Shown: positions 1-8,148, numbered from the stretch's first letter. The stretch is 37,615 bases of DNA from Geobacillus proteiniphilus (GCF_001908025.1 NZ_MQMG01000040.1:1-37615); one strand, 5' to 3'. The notes: generated by a model not told the origin, from the sequence alone. Translations and numbers: made by a program.

Positions 1-416
1 TTTTTCAACGGTTCGGTATACGTCGGCACAAGCACGGTCGTGTCGTTTAAGCCGAGCGCCTCGGCAAGCCAATCGTTCAGACCGCCATCGGCCACATCCA
101 AATTCGTATGGGCGGCGTACACCGCAATGTCATGCTTGACGCACGCGGCGATCATCCGCCCGTGCCCATCATCAGTCAGCAGCTGCTTCAGCGGGCGGTA
201 CAGCGGCGGGTGGTGGGCGATGATTAAATCCACTTGCTGATCGATCGCTTCGACAACGACATCTTCGAGCACATCAAGAGCGATCATCACTTTTTTGACC
301 GGCTTGTTTAGCGTCCCGATTTGCAGACCGATCCGATCCCCTTCCATCGCCAACTGTTTCGGAGCAAGCTGCTCAAGAAGCTGAATGATTTCATAACCGT
401 ACGGAACGCGGCTCAT
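1..416 (-). CDS. yqfO: YqfO, NIF3-like metal-binding protein (partial, C-terminus beyond window)
   Basis: The first 138 codons of a NIF3/DUF34 family protein (often labelled GTP cyclohydrolase 1 type 2 homologue) are read on the minus strand; the rest lies beyond base 1. The start is ATG at 414-416 and the protein opens MSRVPYGYEIIQ. A GGAGGAGGTG ribosome site lies inside the end of trmK, and start and stop overlap as ATGA, so the two genes are translationally coupled. The family binds two metal ions; the His pair H68-H69 in an AHHPP motif is the expected metal site. B. subtilis has the same trmK-yqfO pair. The family is widely conserved but its physiological substrate is not settled, so no specific reaction is claimed. 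Confidence 0.9.
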   Translation of the reverse strand, partial: MSRVPYGYEIIQLLEQLAPKQLAMEGDRIGLQIGTLNKPVKKVMIALDVLEDVVVEAIDQQVDLIIAHHPPLYRPLKQLLTDDGHGRMIAACVKHDIAVYAAHTNLDVADGGLNDWLAEALGLNDTTVLVPTYTEPLK

Positions 417-1117
417 AGCAACACCTCCTCCACCAATCGAACTTTTCTCTCCAGCTCGCGCTTTTTCCGCTCGGCCGCTTCGCTTTGCCCTTTGGCCGTC
501 AAATCAGCGATGATCCGCCTCCAATTTTCAATCTCGCGCCGCCATTTTTCGCGGAACACCACGCTGTTTTCCCGGCGCAAAAACGGTCCGAGGAGCAGCT
601 CCGCCTCGAGATGGCGATACGGCCGTCGGGGGTCGCCGGGCTCGGCGACGAGCACTTCGTAAATTTGCCCATCTTCTTTCAAAATGCGCTCAGCCACGAG
701 CTCCCATCCATGATCAAGAAGCCAACGGCGAACAAGTTCTGCGCCGATGTTCGGTTGCAAAATGAGCCGTTTGACACCGGCAAGCTTTTCCTTTCCGTCG
801 CCCAAAATGCGGGCGATAAGCGCCCCACCCATGCCGGCGATCGTGATGCAGTCCGCCTCCCCTGGGGCAAGGACCGAAAGCCCGTCCCCTTTGCGCACGG
901 AAATGAGATGGGAAAGCCCGGACTTCTCGACTTGCTGCTGCGCTGAGCGGAGCGGCCCGTCAGCGACCTCGCCGGCGATGGCTTTTGATGCGTAGCCGTG
1001 CAAACAGGCATAGCAAGGCAAATACGCATGATCCGACCCGATATCGGCGAGCACTGCTCCTTTCGGGATGAAGGAAGCGACTGTTTCCAACCGTTTTGAT
1101 AGGCGAAATTCGTTCAT
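413..1117 (-). CDS. trmK: TrmK, tRNA (adenine(22)-N1)-methyltransferase
   Basis: This SAM-dependent methyltransferase makes m1A at position 22 of tRNAs. The protein is 234 aa, beginning MNEFRLSKRL; the SAM-binding motif DIGSDHAYLP is at residues 25-34 and the C-terminal part is charged and probably helical, as in the family. The frame is open for 35 further codons upstream, but ATG at 1115-1117 has an AAAGGAG ribosome site four bases away and gives the usual family length of about 235-240 aa. It lies immediately before yqfO (4-base overlap). A SigA-type promoter is visible at 1209-1238, so trmK-yqfO can be transcribed separately from cccA. Confidence 0.92.
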   Translation of the reverse strand: MNEFRLSKRLETVASFIPKGAVLADIGSDHAYLPCYACLHGYASKAIAGEVADGPLRSAQQQVEKSGLSHLISVRKGDGLSVLAPGEADCITIAGMGGALIARILGDGKEKLAGVKRLILQPNIGAELVRRWLLDHGWELVAERILKEDGQIYEVLVAEPGDPRRPYRHLEAELLLGPFLRRENSVVFREKWRREIENWRRIIADLTAKGQSEAAERKKRELERKVRLVEEVLL

Positions 1118-1208
1118 GACTCCTTTGGTGCACCCCACCTTCTTTCCGCCGCAGGGCGAAGGCGGTCCGCTCCTGCCTCCTTTCCTGTTCTCAAGGTCGC
1201 GCGCCTCT

Positions 1209-1238
1209 ATTGTACTAAACAAAACATCCCTCTGCCAA
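1209..1238 (-). promoter_or_regulatory. Candidate SigA promoter of trmK-yqfO
   Basis: On the minus strand a TTGGCA -35 box (1233-1238) and a TACAAT -10 box (1209-1214) are separated by 18 bases. The -35 box lies in the loop of the cccA terminator, so the two signals overlap. Match by eye only. Confidence 0.6.
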
Positions 1239-1253
1239 AAGCAAAGGGATGTT
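1216..1253 (-). terminator. Rho-independent terminator of cccA
   Basis: The arms AACATCCCT (1245-1253 as read on minus) and AGGGATGTT (1223-1231) pair perfectly over nine bases and are followed on the minus strand by TTGTTTA. It begins ten bases after the cccA stop codon. Confidence 0.75.
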
Positions 1254-1261
1254 GCTTGCCG

Positions 1262-1624
1262 TTATTTAAGGCTGGACAGCCATTTCGCCATCGCGTCGAG
1301 GTTTTCGGCTGGCACCAGCCCGCCCGGCATGCCGCCGCGGCCGTTTTGGAGAACGTCTTTAATTTGATCCGCCGATAACCGTCCGCCGACTCCTTTTAAC
1401 GACGGGCCGACCCCGCCTTCATAGTTTTGGCCGTGGCAACTTACACACGTTTGTTGATAAAACTGCTCTGGATTGAATTCCGCGGCTTGTTCTGTTTTTT
1501 CGCCGCCTTTTTTCTCTTCGGCCATTTCCTTCGCATCGCCTAGCCCTTTAAACGACAAGACGAACGTCAGCACAATCCCGAATGCCATGATGATGAAAAA
1601 CGGGATGAGCGGATTGCGGTTCAT
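1262..1624 (-). CDS. cccA: Cytochrome c550, membrane-anchored (CccA)
   Basis: A small c-type cytochrome of 120 aa. An uncleaved N-terminal membrane anchor (about residues 5-26, PLIPFFIIMAFGIVLTFV) holds a haem domain outside the membrane. The haem-binding motif CVSCH is in the middle of the protein and a Met in the later GGMPGG segment is the likely sixth iron ligand. In Bacillus, CccA is an electron carrier of the respiratory chain near cytochrome oxidase. The ATG at 1622-1624 follows a GGGAGGT site; an upstream in-frame start (base 1663) lacks one. The gene seems monocistronic: a terminator follows and a possible promoter precedes it. Confidence 0.93.
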   Translation of the reverse strand: MNRNPLIPFFIIMAFGIVLTFVLSFKGLGDAKEMAEEKKGGEKTEQAAEFNPEQFYQQTCVSCHGQNYEGGVGPSLKGVGGRLSADQIKDVLQNGRGGMPGGLVPAENLDAMAKWLSSLK

Positions 1625-1666
1625 CTCTTTTACCTCCCTTATGTATGATGAAGAACGCTGCAAACA

Positions 1667-1694
1667 ATTTTATTTTACTGTAAATAATGGACAA
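1667..1694 (-). promoter_or_regulatory. Possible SigA promoter of cccA
   Basis: On the minus strand TTGTCC (1689-1694) and TAAAAT (1667-1672) are spaced by 16 bases, about 40 bases before the cccA start. The -35 match is modest. Confidence 0.4.
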
Positions 1695-1732
1695 GGAAAA
1701 GCCCTAAGTTGCCAAAATGAAAACAACACGCC

Positions 1733-2248
1733 TCAGCGCCACAAGGCGACGGCGGCTACAAGCAGCGCCCCGCTGACGGCGGCGAGCGAAAAGTAACGAA
1801 GGCGAAGCAGGTGGCCGACAACAAACCAGAGGACGCAGTTTCCGAGCACCACAGCCGCCAGCGCACCCGTTTGCCCGGGAAAATACTGCTCGCTTCCGGC
1901 AATTGCCGCTACAAGCAAAATCCAGGCGCTCCCGATGAGCGGAAAGTGAAGGAGCTCTCGCTCGTTCCGCCACCGCCAACAAAAGAACAAACAGACAGCC
2001 AAAAAAAGGGCGAAAAGGAGCGTTTGCAAAACGAATGACAATTCAGTAAAATAAATGACAAGAGCAACGGCTGGAAGCAATAAACAGAGGCCAGCGGCGA
2101 GCGGGCTGCGCCACCGTCGGCCGCGCGAACGGGCACCGCCTTCCGTGTACAGCGCGAGCAAATAGTCGCAATAATGTTCCGGCAGAAGGCGCGAACGTTT
2201 CCAATATTTGATTTCTTGGATGATCGTTTCCCGTCGTTGCCGATTCAT
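1733..2248 (-). CDS. Hypothetical membrane protein, about five transmembrane segments
   Basis: I do not recognise this 171-aa protein. It starts MNRQRRET at ATG 2246-2248 behind an AAAGGTGG site; six further codons upstream are open but have no better site. The first ~45 residues are charged and soluble (RRETIIQEIKYWKRSRLLPEHY), followed by about five hydrophobic segments alternating with short loops. It lies between the sigA terminator and cccA on the same strand, with no separate promoter visible in the roughly 20-base gap after the sigA terminator, so it may depend on readthrough. A membrane location is inferred from hydropathy; a function is not. Confidence 0.75.
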   Translation of the reverse strand: MNRQRRETIIQEIKYWKRSRLLPEHYCDYLLALYTEGGARSRGRRWRSPLAAGLCLLLPAVALVIYFTELSFVLQTLLFALFLAVCLFFCWRWRNERELLHFPLIGSAWILLVAAIAGSEQYFPGQTGALAAVVLGNCVLWFVVGHLLRLRYFSLAAVSGALLVAAVALWR

Positions 2249-2269
2249 AGATAGACCACCTTTCACAAA

Positions 2270-2309
2270 AGAAAGAAAAAATAGTTTACTTCCGAAGAAG
2301 TAAACTATT
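2270..2309 (-). terminator. Rho-independent terminator of the dnaG-sigA operon
   Basis: A perfect 13-bp inverted repeat (2280-2292 with 2297-2309, loop CGAA/TTCG) is followed on the minus strand by TTTTTTCTTTC. It begins 11 bases after the sigA stop. Confidence 0.9.
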
Positions 2310-2320
2310 GAACAAAACGG

Positions 2321-3448
2321 TCACTCTAAAAAGTCTTTCAGCCGTTTGCTGCGGCTTGGATGGCGCAGCTTGCGCAACGCTTTGGCTTCAATTTGACGGA
2401 TGCGTTCGCGCGTCACGCCGAACACTTTGCCAACTTCTTCGAGCGTCCGCGTCCGTCCGTCGTCAAGCCCGAAGCGGAGACGCAGCACATTTTCCTCGCG
2501 ATCCGTCAGCGTATCAAGCACATCTTCGAGCTGCTCTTTCAACAGCTCGTAAGCAGCGTGCTCGGATGGCGATGTCGCGTCTTGGTCTTCGATGAAATCG
2601 CCAAGATGCGAGTCATCTTCCTCGCCGATCGGCGTCTCGAGCGACACCGGTTCTTGGGCGATTTTCAAAATTTCCCGCACTTTTTCCGGCGTCAAATCCA
2701 TTTCCTCGGCGATTTCTTCCGGCGTTGGTTCGCGCCCGAGGTCTTGGAGCAATTGCCGTTGGACGCGGATCAGTTTATTGATCGTTTCGACCATATGAAC
2801 CGGGATGCGGATCGTCCGCGCCTGATCGGCGATCGCCCTTGTGATGGCTTGGCGGATCCACCACGTCGCGTACGTGCTGAACTTGTAGCCTTTCCGATAG
2901 TCAAACTTTTCGACCGCCTTGATCAGCCCCATGTTCCCTTCTTGAATCAAGTCGAGAAAGAGCATGCCGCGGCCGACATACCGTTTGGCGATGCTGACGA
3001 CAAGGCGGAGGTTCGCTTCCGTCAGCCGGCGTTTCGCTTCTTCATCGCCTTGCTCGATCCGTTTCGCCAGCTCGATTTCTTCTTCCGCCGACAACAGCGG
3101 AACGCGGCCGATCTCCTTTAAGTACATGCGCACCGGGTCATTGATTTTGACGCCGGGAGGAACGGACAAGTCGTTTAAGTCGAATTCTTCCTCTTTGGCC
3201 AAGTCGTCGATGTCCGGATCGGCCTCAAGGTCGGATTCGCTGATCACTTCAATGCCCTGCTCAGCGAGGTATTCATAATACTCATCCATCTGGTCGGAGT
3301 CCAAATCAAAGCCGGACAACCGCTCAGCGATTTCCTCGTAGGTGAGAATCCCCCGCTTTTTGCCGAGCTCAGCGAGCTGCTCTTTCACCTGTTCAAGCGA
3401 TTCGCCGGCAGCTTCAGCCTGCTTTGATTGGGCTGGTTTTTCAGCCAT
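2321..3448 (-). CDS. sigA: Primary RNA polymerase sigma factor SigA (sigma-43, RpoD)
   Basis: The vegetative sigma factor, which directs RNA polymerase to -35 TTGACA/-10 TATAAT promoters. The 375-aa length is typical of Bacillaceae SigA. An acidic region 1.1 occupies about residues 1-100. Regions 1.2 to 2.4 follow, with the -10 melting and recognition helix [12 protein letters not shown] at 193-204. Region 4.2 at the C-terminus carries the helix-turn-helix [20 protein letters not shown] (from about residue 336) that reads the -35 box. The start ATG (3446-3448) has a near-perfect AAAGGAGGT site. The gene lies 34 bases after dnaG in the same operon, and a strong terminator follows. Confidence 0.98.
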   Translation of the reverse strand: MAEKPAQSKQAEAAGESLEQVKEQLAELGKKRGILTYEEIAERLSGFDLDSDQMDEYYEYLAEQGIEVISESDLEADPDIDDLAKEEEFDLNDLSVPPGVKINDPVRMYLKEIGRVPLLSAEEEIELAKRIEQGDEEAKRRLTEANLRLVVSIAKRYVGRGMLFLDLIQEGNMGLIKAVEKFDYRKGYKFSTYATWWIRQAITRAIADQARTIRIPVHMVETINKLIRVQRQLLQDLGREPTPEEIAEEMDLTPEKVREILKIAQEPVSLETPIGEEDDSHLGDFIEDQDATSPSEHAAYELLKEQLEDVLDTLTDREENVLRLRFGLDDGRTRTLEEVGKVFGVTRERIRQIEAKALRKLRHPSRSKRLKDFLE

Positions 3449-3482
3449 TTCATTACCTCCTTTAAAAACTCATACCACCATG

Positions 3483-5279
3483 TTATGAAGAAGATAACAT
3501 TTTTTTCATCTCAATCATCTCTTTCGCGATGCGGGCAGCCGTCAAAAAGTCTTTTCTTCGCTCCGCTTCCGTCTTTTCTTGCTCTTTTTCCTTTAGCATT
3601 AACCATTTCGGGCGATTCAACACATGCCGAATGCAATCGGCAAGCTCCCGCTCGGAAACGTCGTCGGCGACCAACAAAAGCGACAGCTCGCTCGCCAGCG
3701 TCCGCAACTCGTCGGGAAGCCGAGACATGAGCGCGCTGGGGTCGGCTTCATGCCCCTCTTCGTAAAAGGCGTAAATGTAAGCAGCCAACGCCCGATGCTC
3801 TTCGATATTAAATCGGCCGCCGACCTGCTCCTGAACAAAGAGCGCCACCTCGCGGCTCCGCATCATATGGGCAAGCAGCAACCGCTCAGCATTTTGAAAG
3901 GCCGGAAGCAATTTTTTCGTCAATGCCGGCTGGGCCGGTTTTCCGCCGTCGTTCACCTGCGGTTTTGGCTGTTCCGGCTTGGAGCGGGACAACTGTTCGT
4001 AAAGCGCGGAGAGCGACAGCGAAAACTCATCCGCAAGCTGGCGCATATAATAATCTTTTTCCACCGGGCTCGACAGCTTGCTGATTTCTCGGAGCGCTTC
4101 CTCGATATAACGGAGCCGGTCGCCTTCTTCCTGCAAATTTTTTCTCCGCCGCAAATAGTCCATTTTAAACGCCATGAGCGGCCGGGCGGCGGCGATCTCT
4201 TCAGCAAAACGGCCGGCGCCGCCAGTGCGTATATATTCATCTGGATCCAGCCCGTCCGGGAGCGACGCTACCTTCACGCGGCACCCGAACGCGCTCAATT
4301 GTTCGGCGGCGCGCCAGGCGGCTTCCGTTCCGGCGCTGTCGCCGTCATAGCAAATCGTGACCGTTTCAGCATGGCGGCGCAAAATGCGTGCCTGCTCCTC
4401 GGTCAGCGACGTTCCCATCGTTGCCACCACATAGTCAACGCCGGCCTGCACGGCAGAGATGACGTCGGCAAACCCTTCAACGAGCAGCGCCTCTTGACGT
4501 TTGCGGATCGGCACGCGCGCCTCATGAAAGAAATATAAAAGCGTGCCTTTGCGGAAAATCGGCGTTTCTGGGCTGTTCATGTACTTTGGTTGCCCGTCGC
4601 CGAGCAGACGGCCGGAAAAACCAACCGTCTCGCCGCGATGATCATGGATCGGAAACATAATCCGATTCCGGAAGCGGTCGACGTATCGCCCGTCTTCTTT
4701 TTTCACCAACAAGCCCGCCTTTTCCATCAACACCAACGGAAACGAACGGCTCTCCAGCAGCTTGACGGCGGCATCAGGAACATCCGGCGCATAGCCGATT
4801 TCAAATCGGTCGATCGTTTCTTTTGTCCACCCGCGCGCCTGCAAATAATCGAGCGCGGCTTGTCCTTCTTTTGTATGGACAAGCAAATGATGGTAAAATC
4901 GTTTCAACAACGTGTGTGCTTCGACCATCGCCTTCGCCTCGTCGGCTCGGCTGCCATCACTCCCGCGGCTGTCCAGCTCATAGGCGGACAAGTCGATCCC
5001 TGCTTTGGCCGCAAGACGTTTCGCCGCTTCCACAAACGGAATGCCTTCGATATCCATTAAAAACGTAAAGGCATTCCCCCCTGCCCCGCAGCCGAAGCAG
5101 TGGAAAATTTGCTTTTCTGGGGAAACGGAAAACGATGGCGTCTTTTCTCCATGAAACGGGCATAAGCCAAAATAGTTGCGGCCTTGCTTTTTCAACTGAA
5201 CGTATTCGCCAATGACGTCAACGATGTCAACGCCGCGGCGGATGGCTTCAATCGTTTCCTCGGGAATGCGATGTCCCAT
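3483..5279 (-). CDS. dnaG: DNA primase DnaG
   Basis: Makes RNA primers for Okazaki fragments and binds the replicative helicase through its C-terminal domain. The 598-aa protein has the N-terminal zinc domain with ligands C40, H43, C61 and C64, then the RNA-polymerase/TOPRIM core with EGFAD around residue 269 and the acidic metal-binding YDGDSAG around 309-311, and a helical C-terminal helicase-binding region from about residue 450. Length and ligand spacing match the well-studied Geobacillus stearothermophilus primase. The ATG at 5277-5279 has only a weak Shine-Dalgarno (GGGG), unlike its neighbours. It is the first gene of the dnaG-sigA operon; B. subtilis has yqxD and antE upstream, which are not present here. 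Confidence 0.98.
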   Translation of the reverse strand: MGHRIPEETIEAIRRGVDIVDVIGEYVQLKKQGRNYFGLCPFHGEKTPSFSVSPEKQIFHCFGCGAGGNAFTFLMDIEGIPFVEAAKRLAAKAGIDLSAYELDSRGSDGSRADEAKAMVEAHTLLKRFYHHLLVHTKEGQAALDYLQARGWTKETIDRFEIGYAPDVPDAAVKLLESRSFPLVLMEKAGLLVKKEDGRYVDRFRNRIMFPIHDHRGETVGFSGRLLGDGQPKYMNSPETPIFRKGTLLYFFHEARVPIRKRQEALLVEGFADVISAVQAGVDYVVATMGTSLTEEQARILRRHAETVTICYDGDSAGTEAAWRAAEQLSAFGCRVKVASLPDGLDPDEYIRTGGAGRFAEEIAAARPLMAFKMDYLRRRKNLQEEGDRLRYIEEALREISKLSSPVEKDYYMRQLADEFSLSLSALYEQLSRSKPEQPKPQVNDGGKPAQPALTKKLLPAFQNAERLLLAHMMRSREVALFVQEQVGGRFNIEEHRALAAYIYAFYEEGHEADPSALMSRLPDELRTLASELSLLLVADDVSERELADCIRHVLNRPKWLMLKEKEQEKTEAERRKDFLTAARIAKEMIEMKKMLSSS

Positions 5280-5474
5280 ACGAACAACCCCGTATCGTAT
5301 TTATTCTCGGCAGCAAGCCGATTTTCCTTTCCATTTCGACAAATTTTTTCAAAACGTTCGTTTCGCCCCCTTGCCCGTAAAGTCGGCTGGCTCGATCATC
5401 CGCTTCCCGCCCTCAGCCCGCCGTCTGGACAAAGATTCATCAGAGCGGTGCATCTCGAAGATGCGCTTCGGTAT

Positions 5475-5480
5475 ATTATA
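5475..5480 (-). promoter_or_regulatory. TATAAT -10 hexamer in the dnaG leader
   Basis: A perfect TATAAT on the minus strand about 195 bases before dnaG. No good -35 box is seen at 16-18 bases (AAATTT-like sequence there), so this is a weak promoter call. Confidence 0.35.
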
Positions 5481-5574
5481 TTTCAGCAAGAAAAAGAAAA
5501 TTTCACTTTTTTCTTGACGATCTTGTGCAGCAGATGACCGTGCTCTTAAAGCAAGGGCTGCCTTACACCCCCTA

Positions 5575-5604
5575 TTATTCTACACCATCGCAAAAAAATC
5601 CTGC
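5575..5604 (-). promoter_or_regulatory. Candidate sigma-H promoter of dnaG-sigA
   Basis: On the minus strand GCAGGATTT (5596-5604), 12 bases, then GTAGAATAA (5575-5583) fit the sigma-H consensus RnAGGAwWW-N11/12-RnnGAATww at every specified position. Sigma-H control of the sigA operon at the onset of sporulation is established for B. subtilis, which supports the match. Confidence 0.65.
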
Positions 5605-5763
5605 TTTTTTGCCGAATGATTAACAACTTTGTCGAAAATCTTTTTTTCGTTCTCCTTGACAAGCGGCTATAAATAGTTTACTCGTCTCATGGCCGCTCTA
5701 AACCTATATAGGGCATTTTTCTCACAATTTTTTATTATAATATAAGTCGCGGCAGTATGCCAT

Positions 5764-5798
5764 AAGAAAACGCACGACTCCTATCAAGAAATCGTGCG
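5764..5798 (-). terminator. Rho-independent terminator of ccpN-ppsR
   Basis: A 7-bp stem CGCACGA/TCGTGCG (5771-5777 with 5792-5798) is followed on the minus strand by GTTTTCTT. It begins 13 bases after the ppsR stop. Confidence 0.65.
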
Positions 5799-5810
5799 GA
5801 TGAGGCGATG

Positions 5811-6611
5811 CTAGCGCTTCAACTTTTTCATAATGATGCTCGCCGTCTCTTCGACCGCCTTGTTCGTCACATCGATGACGTCGCAGCCGATTTTTTTGAC
5901 GACTTCATCAAAATAAGCGAGCTCCTCTTTGATTCGATCCATATTGGCGTAAATCGCCTGGTCGTTCAGGCCGAGCGATTTCAGCCGCTCACGGCGGATC
6001 GAAAGCAGTTTATCCGGACTGATTTTCAAACCGAAGCATTTGCCCGGACCGACTTGAAACAGCTGCTCGGGCGGCTCAACCTCCGGAACGATCGGCACAT
6101 TCGCCACCTTCAGCCGCTTATGCGCCAAATATTGCGATAGCGGCGTTTTCGATGTGCGCGATACACCGATGAGCACGATATCGGCGCGCAAGATGCCGCG
6201 CGGGTCGCGTCCGTCATCGTATTTGACGGCAAATTCGATCGCTTCGATCTTTTTGAAGTAATCTTCGTCAAGCACGCGCACTTGGCCCGGCTCATACCTT
6301 GGCGTCAGCTGGAATAAATCGCTCATCTTTTCAATGAGCGGACCGATGATATCGTAAGCGACGACCCCTTCGCGCGCCGCTTCGGCGAGCAAAAATTCCC
6401 GCATTTCCGGAACAACGAGCGTAAACGCGATAATGGCGCGGTTCATTTTCGCTAAGGCGACGACTTCAGCCAATGTCGTTTTATCTTCCACATACGGAAC
6501 GCGTTTCACTTGAATCGGCGAGGCGTGAAACTGGCTGGCCGCCGCTTTGACGACAAGCTCGGCCGTTTCCCCGCCGGAATCGGATACGACGTAAACAAGG
6601 CGCTGGTTCAT
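5811..6611 (-). CDS. yqfL: Pyruvate, phosphate dikinase regulatory protein (PDRP, DUF299; YqfL)
   Basis: A bifunctional serine/threonine kinase and phosphorylase of the PpsR/PDRP family: it inactivates pyruvate-phosphate dikinase by ADP-dependent phosphorylation of an active-site threonine and reverses this with phosphate. The 266-aa protein has the N-terminal DSGGETAE signature (residues 11-18) and the P-loop-like GVSRTSKTP at 149-157, both hallmarks. The start ATG (6609-6611) follows AAAGGAGGAG. It lies 21 bases after ccpN, as in B. subtilis, where yqfL also influences CcpN-dependent gluconeogenic control. Whether the partner here is PPDK or PEP synthase cannot be read from the window. Confidence 0.93.
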   Translation of the reverse strand: MNQRLVYVVSDSGGETAELVVKAAASQFHASPIQVKRVPYVEDKTTLAEVVALAKMNRAIIAFTLVVPEMREFLLAEAAREGVVAYDIIGPLIEKMSDLFQLTPRYEPGQVRVLDEDYFKKIEAIEFAVKYDDGRDPRGILRADIVLIGVSRTSKTPLSQYLAHKRLKVANVPIVPEVEPPEQLFQVGPGKCFGLKISPDKLLSIRRERLKSLGLNDQAIYANMDRIKEELAYFDEVVKKIGCDVIDVTNKAVEETASIIMKKLKR

Positions 6612-6632
6612 TCTTCTCCTCCTTTGTTTGGA

Positions 6633-7256
6633 TTAGTCCTCTTTGGCTAGCGACACGAATGCTTTCGTTATATTCGTTTTCGTAATACGGCCGATCACTT
6701 CATATCCTTTCTCCGTTTTGCGCACGACCGGCATGGCATCGATCTGTTTTTCAATCAGCTGTTCAGCCACGTCAATGAGCGGGTCGTCCTTATAGCAAAC
6801 GGCGATGTTCGGCATCCGCGTCATAATAATATTGACCGGGATCGCCGTCAGTTCCTGCTTGCCAAGGCTTGCGCGCAACAAATCTTTGCGCGACAGCACG
6901 CCGACAAGCAGCGACTCGTCATCGACGACAAACAGCGTGCCGACGTCCTCTAGAAACATCGTGACGATCGCATCATAGACGCTCACATTCTCATTGACGA
7001 CGACCGGAATCGATTGGTAATCCTCGACTTTCATCTTTTTCATTTTATCGGCGAACAGCTGCTTGCCGGTTTTTCCCGTATAGAAATAGCCGACGCGCGG
7101 TCGCGCTTCCAAGTAGCCAGCCATCGTCAAGATGGCCAAATCCGGCCGCAGCGTCGCCCTCGTCAAGTTCAGTTTCTCAGCGATGCTTTCTCCGGTGATC
7201 GGCCCGTAGTCTTTCACAATTTGCAAAATCTGCTCTTGGCGTTTATTTAGTTCGAT
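6633..7256 (-). CDS. ccpN: CcpN, transcriptional repressor of gluconeogenic genes (HTH plus two CBS domains); start uncertain
   Basis: Close to B. subtilis CcpN (YqzB), the catabolite repressor of gapB and pckA. An N-terminal winged helix (GESIAEKLNLTRATLRPDLA as the DNA-binding part) is followed by two CBS domains that sense a ligand. The frame runs back through IELNKRQEQILQ, the expected N-terminus, but a TGA at 7263-7265 closes it with no ATG, GTG or TTG between. A ribosome site AAGGTGGTGA sits just upstream and would suit an ATC start at 7254-7256 (used for these coordinates). A GTG-AAC lies one base out of frame: deleting one G would read M-N-T-I-E-L, the family-like start. The first conventional in-frame start (TTG, 7224-7226) would cut the first HTH helix. 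It forms an operon with yqfL. Confidence 0.85.
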   Translation of the reverse strand: MELNKRQEQILQIVKDYGPITGESIAEKLNLTRATLRPDLAILTMAGYLEARPRVGYFYTGKTGKQLFADKMKKMKVEDYQSIPVVVNENVSVYDAIVTMFLEDVGTLFVVDDESLLVGVLSRKDLLRASLGKQELTAIPVNIIMTRMPNIAVCYKDDPLIDVAEQLIEKQIDAMPVVRKTEKGYEVIGRITKTNITKAFVSLAKED

Positions 7257-7309
7257 TGTCGTTCACCACCTTGCCAAAAAAGGTCCCACACGCTATCACT
7301 CTCATTTAT

Positions 7310-7338
7310 ATTATACTACACGCCCCATTCACAATGAA
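7310..7338 (-). promoter_or_regulatory. Candidate SigA promoter of ccpN-yqfL
   Basis: A perfect TATAAT (7310-7315, minus) lies 17 bases from a weak TTCATT (7333-7338) inside the 3' end of recO. It lies about 50 bases before the ccpN ribosome site and suggests that the pair is separate from the recO operon. Confidence 0.5.
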
Positions 7339-8117
7339 AATGATGCTCCCTGCCCCTCGTCGGGGCTGAGCTTGTCTTTCAGTTCACCGATTTGCTGCAA
7401 AAAACGCTTCGTCTTCAGCGACAGGCCGGCATATTCATCATAATAGGCGGACAATACGGCGCCCAGCTCCATCTTTGTACTTTCTTTCACCGATATGGAC
7501 CCAAGCCGAGCGAGATCCATATGAAAAAAGAGGCGCAACAGCCGGGCGGTAGCCGGAGAGAGCGGGAACCGATGCGGATCGGACGCCTCGCAGCGATGGC
7601 AAAGGAAGCCCGCCTCCTTGACGGAAAACGAGAAGCGCCCTTCCGTCGCCCCGCAGCGGGCGCAACGGTCCAGTACCGGCGGAATGCCAAGCACTGCAAG
7701 CATTTTCATTTCGTAAATGAACGTCAAAATCTCTAAATCGCGGCCTTCGCTCATATATTGTAATGTCTGCAAAAGAAGCTCAAACAAGTACGGATTGCGC
7801 TTTTGCTCTTCCGTGCTTTTGTCGGTGAGCTCAACAATATACGCCGCATAGGCGGCGACAAACAAATCTTCGCGCAGCGCCCGCATCGAGTCGATGAGCT
7901 CTCCTTGGTGAAGAACGCCGACGCCGCGGCTGCGGCGGATGACATAATGGCCGTATGAGAGCGGCTGCGTAACAGCAGAAAGGCGGCTGCTTGGCTTTTT
8001 CGCTCCCCTTGCCATCGCAGCCACCTTTCCCCATTCTCGGGTAAACAATGTGACAATTTTATTTGTTTCGCCATAATCGACCGTCCGCATGACGATCGCT
8101 TCGCACGTTTCGAACAT
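7329..8117 (-). CDS. recO: DNA repair protein RecO
   Basis: A recombination mediator that anneals single strands and, with RecR, loads RecA on SSB-covered DNA. The 262-aa protein has an N-terminal OB fold (from [17 protein letters not shown]), a helical middle, and a C-terminal four-cysteine zinc site (CARC then CHRC). The open frame extends 57 codons upstream through the yqzL region, but that part has no family resemblance; ATG at 8115-8117 behind GAGGTGGTGA gives the normal size. It lies 31 bases after yqzL at the end of the yqfC-to-recO operon. Confidence 0.95.
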   Translation of the reverse strand: MFETCEAIVMRTVDYGETNKIVTLFTREWGKVAAMARGAKKPSSRLSAVTQPLSYGHYVIRRSRGVGVLHQGELIDSMRALREDLFVAAYAAYIVELTDKSTEEQKRNPYLFELLLQTLQYMSEGRDLEILTFIYEMKMLAVLGIPPVLDRCARCGATEGRFSFSVKEAGFLCHRCEASDPHRFPLSPATARLLRLFFHMDLARLGSISVKESTKMELGAVLSAYYDEYAGLSLKTKRFLQQIGELKDKLSPDEGQGASFSL

Positions 8118-8148
8118 CCCATCACCACCTCTTCTACCAACAACGATG

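Larger units (their letters stand above)
5280..5770 (-). other. Long non-coding leader upstream of dnaG
   Basis: About 490 bases between the ppsR terminator and the dnaG start hold no convincing gene on either strand; only very short frames with no ribosome site are open. Read on the minus strand it contains a sigma-H-type promoter match (5575-5604), a TATAAT hexamer (5475-5480) without a good -35 box, several AT-rich tracts, and small inverted repeats (for example AGCGGC/GCCGCT flanking 24 bases near 5665-5700). In B. subtilis this operon has several promoters of different sigma specificity. Confidence 0.6.

Noticed and set aside
5655-5680. Plus-strand TTGACA followed by TATAAA in the dnaG leader
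   Set aside because: Only six bases separate the boxes, which cannot form a SigA promoter, and no plus-strand gene follows.
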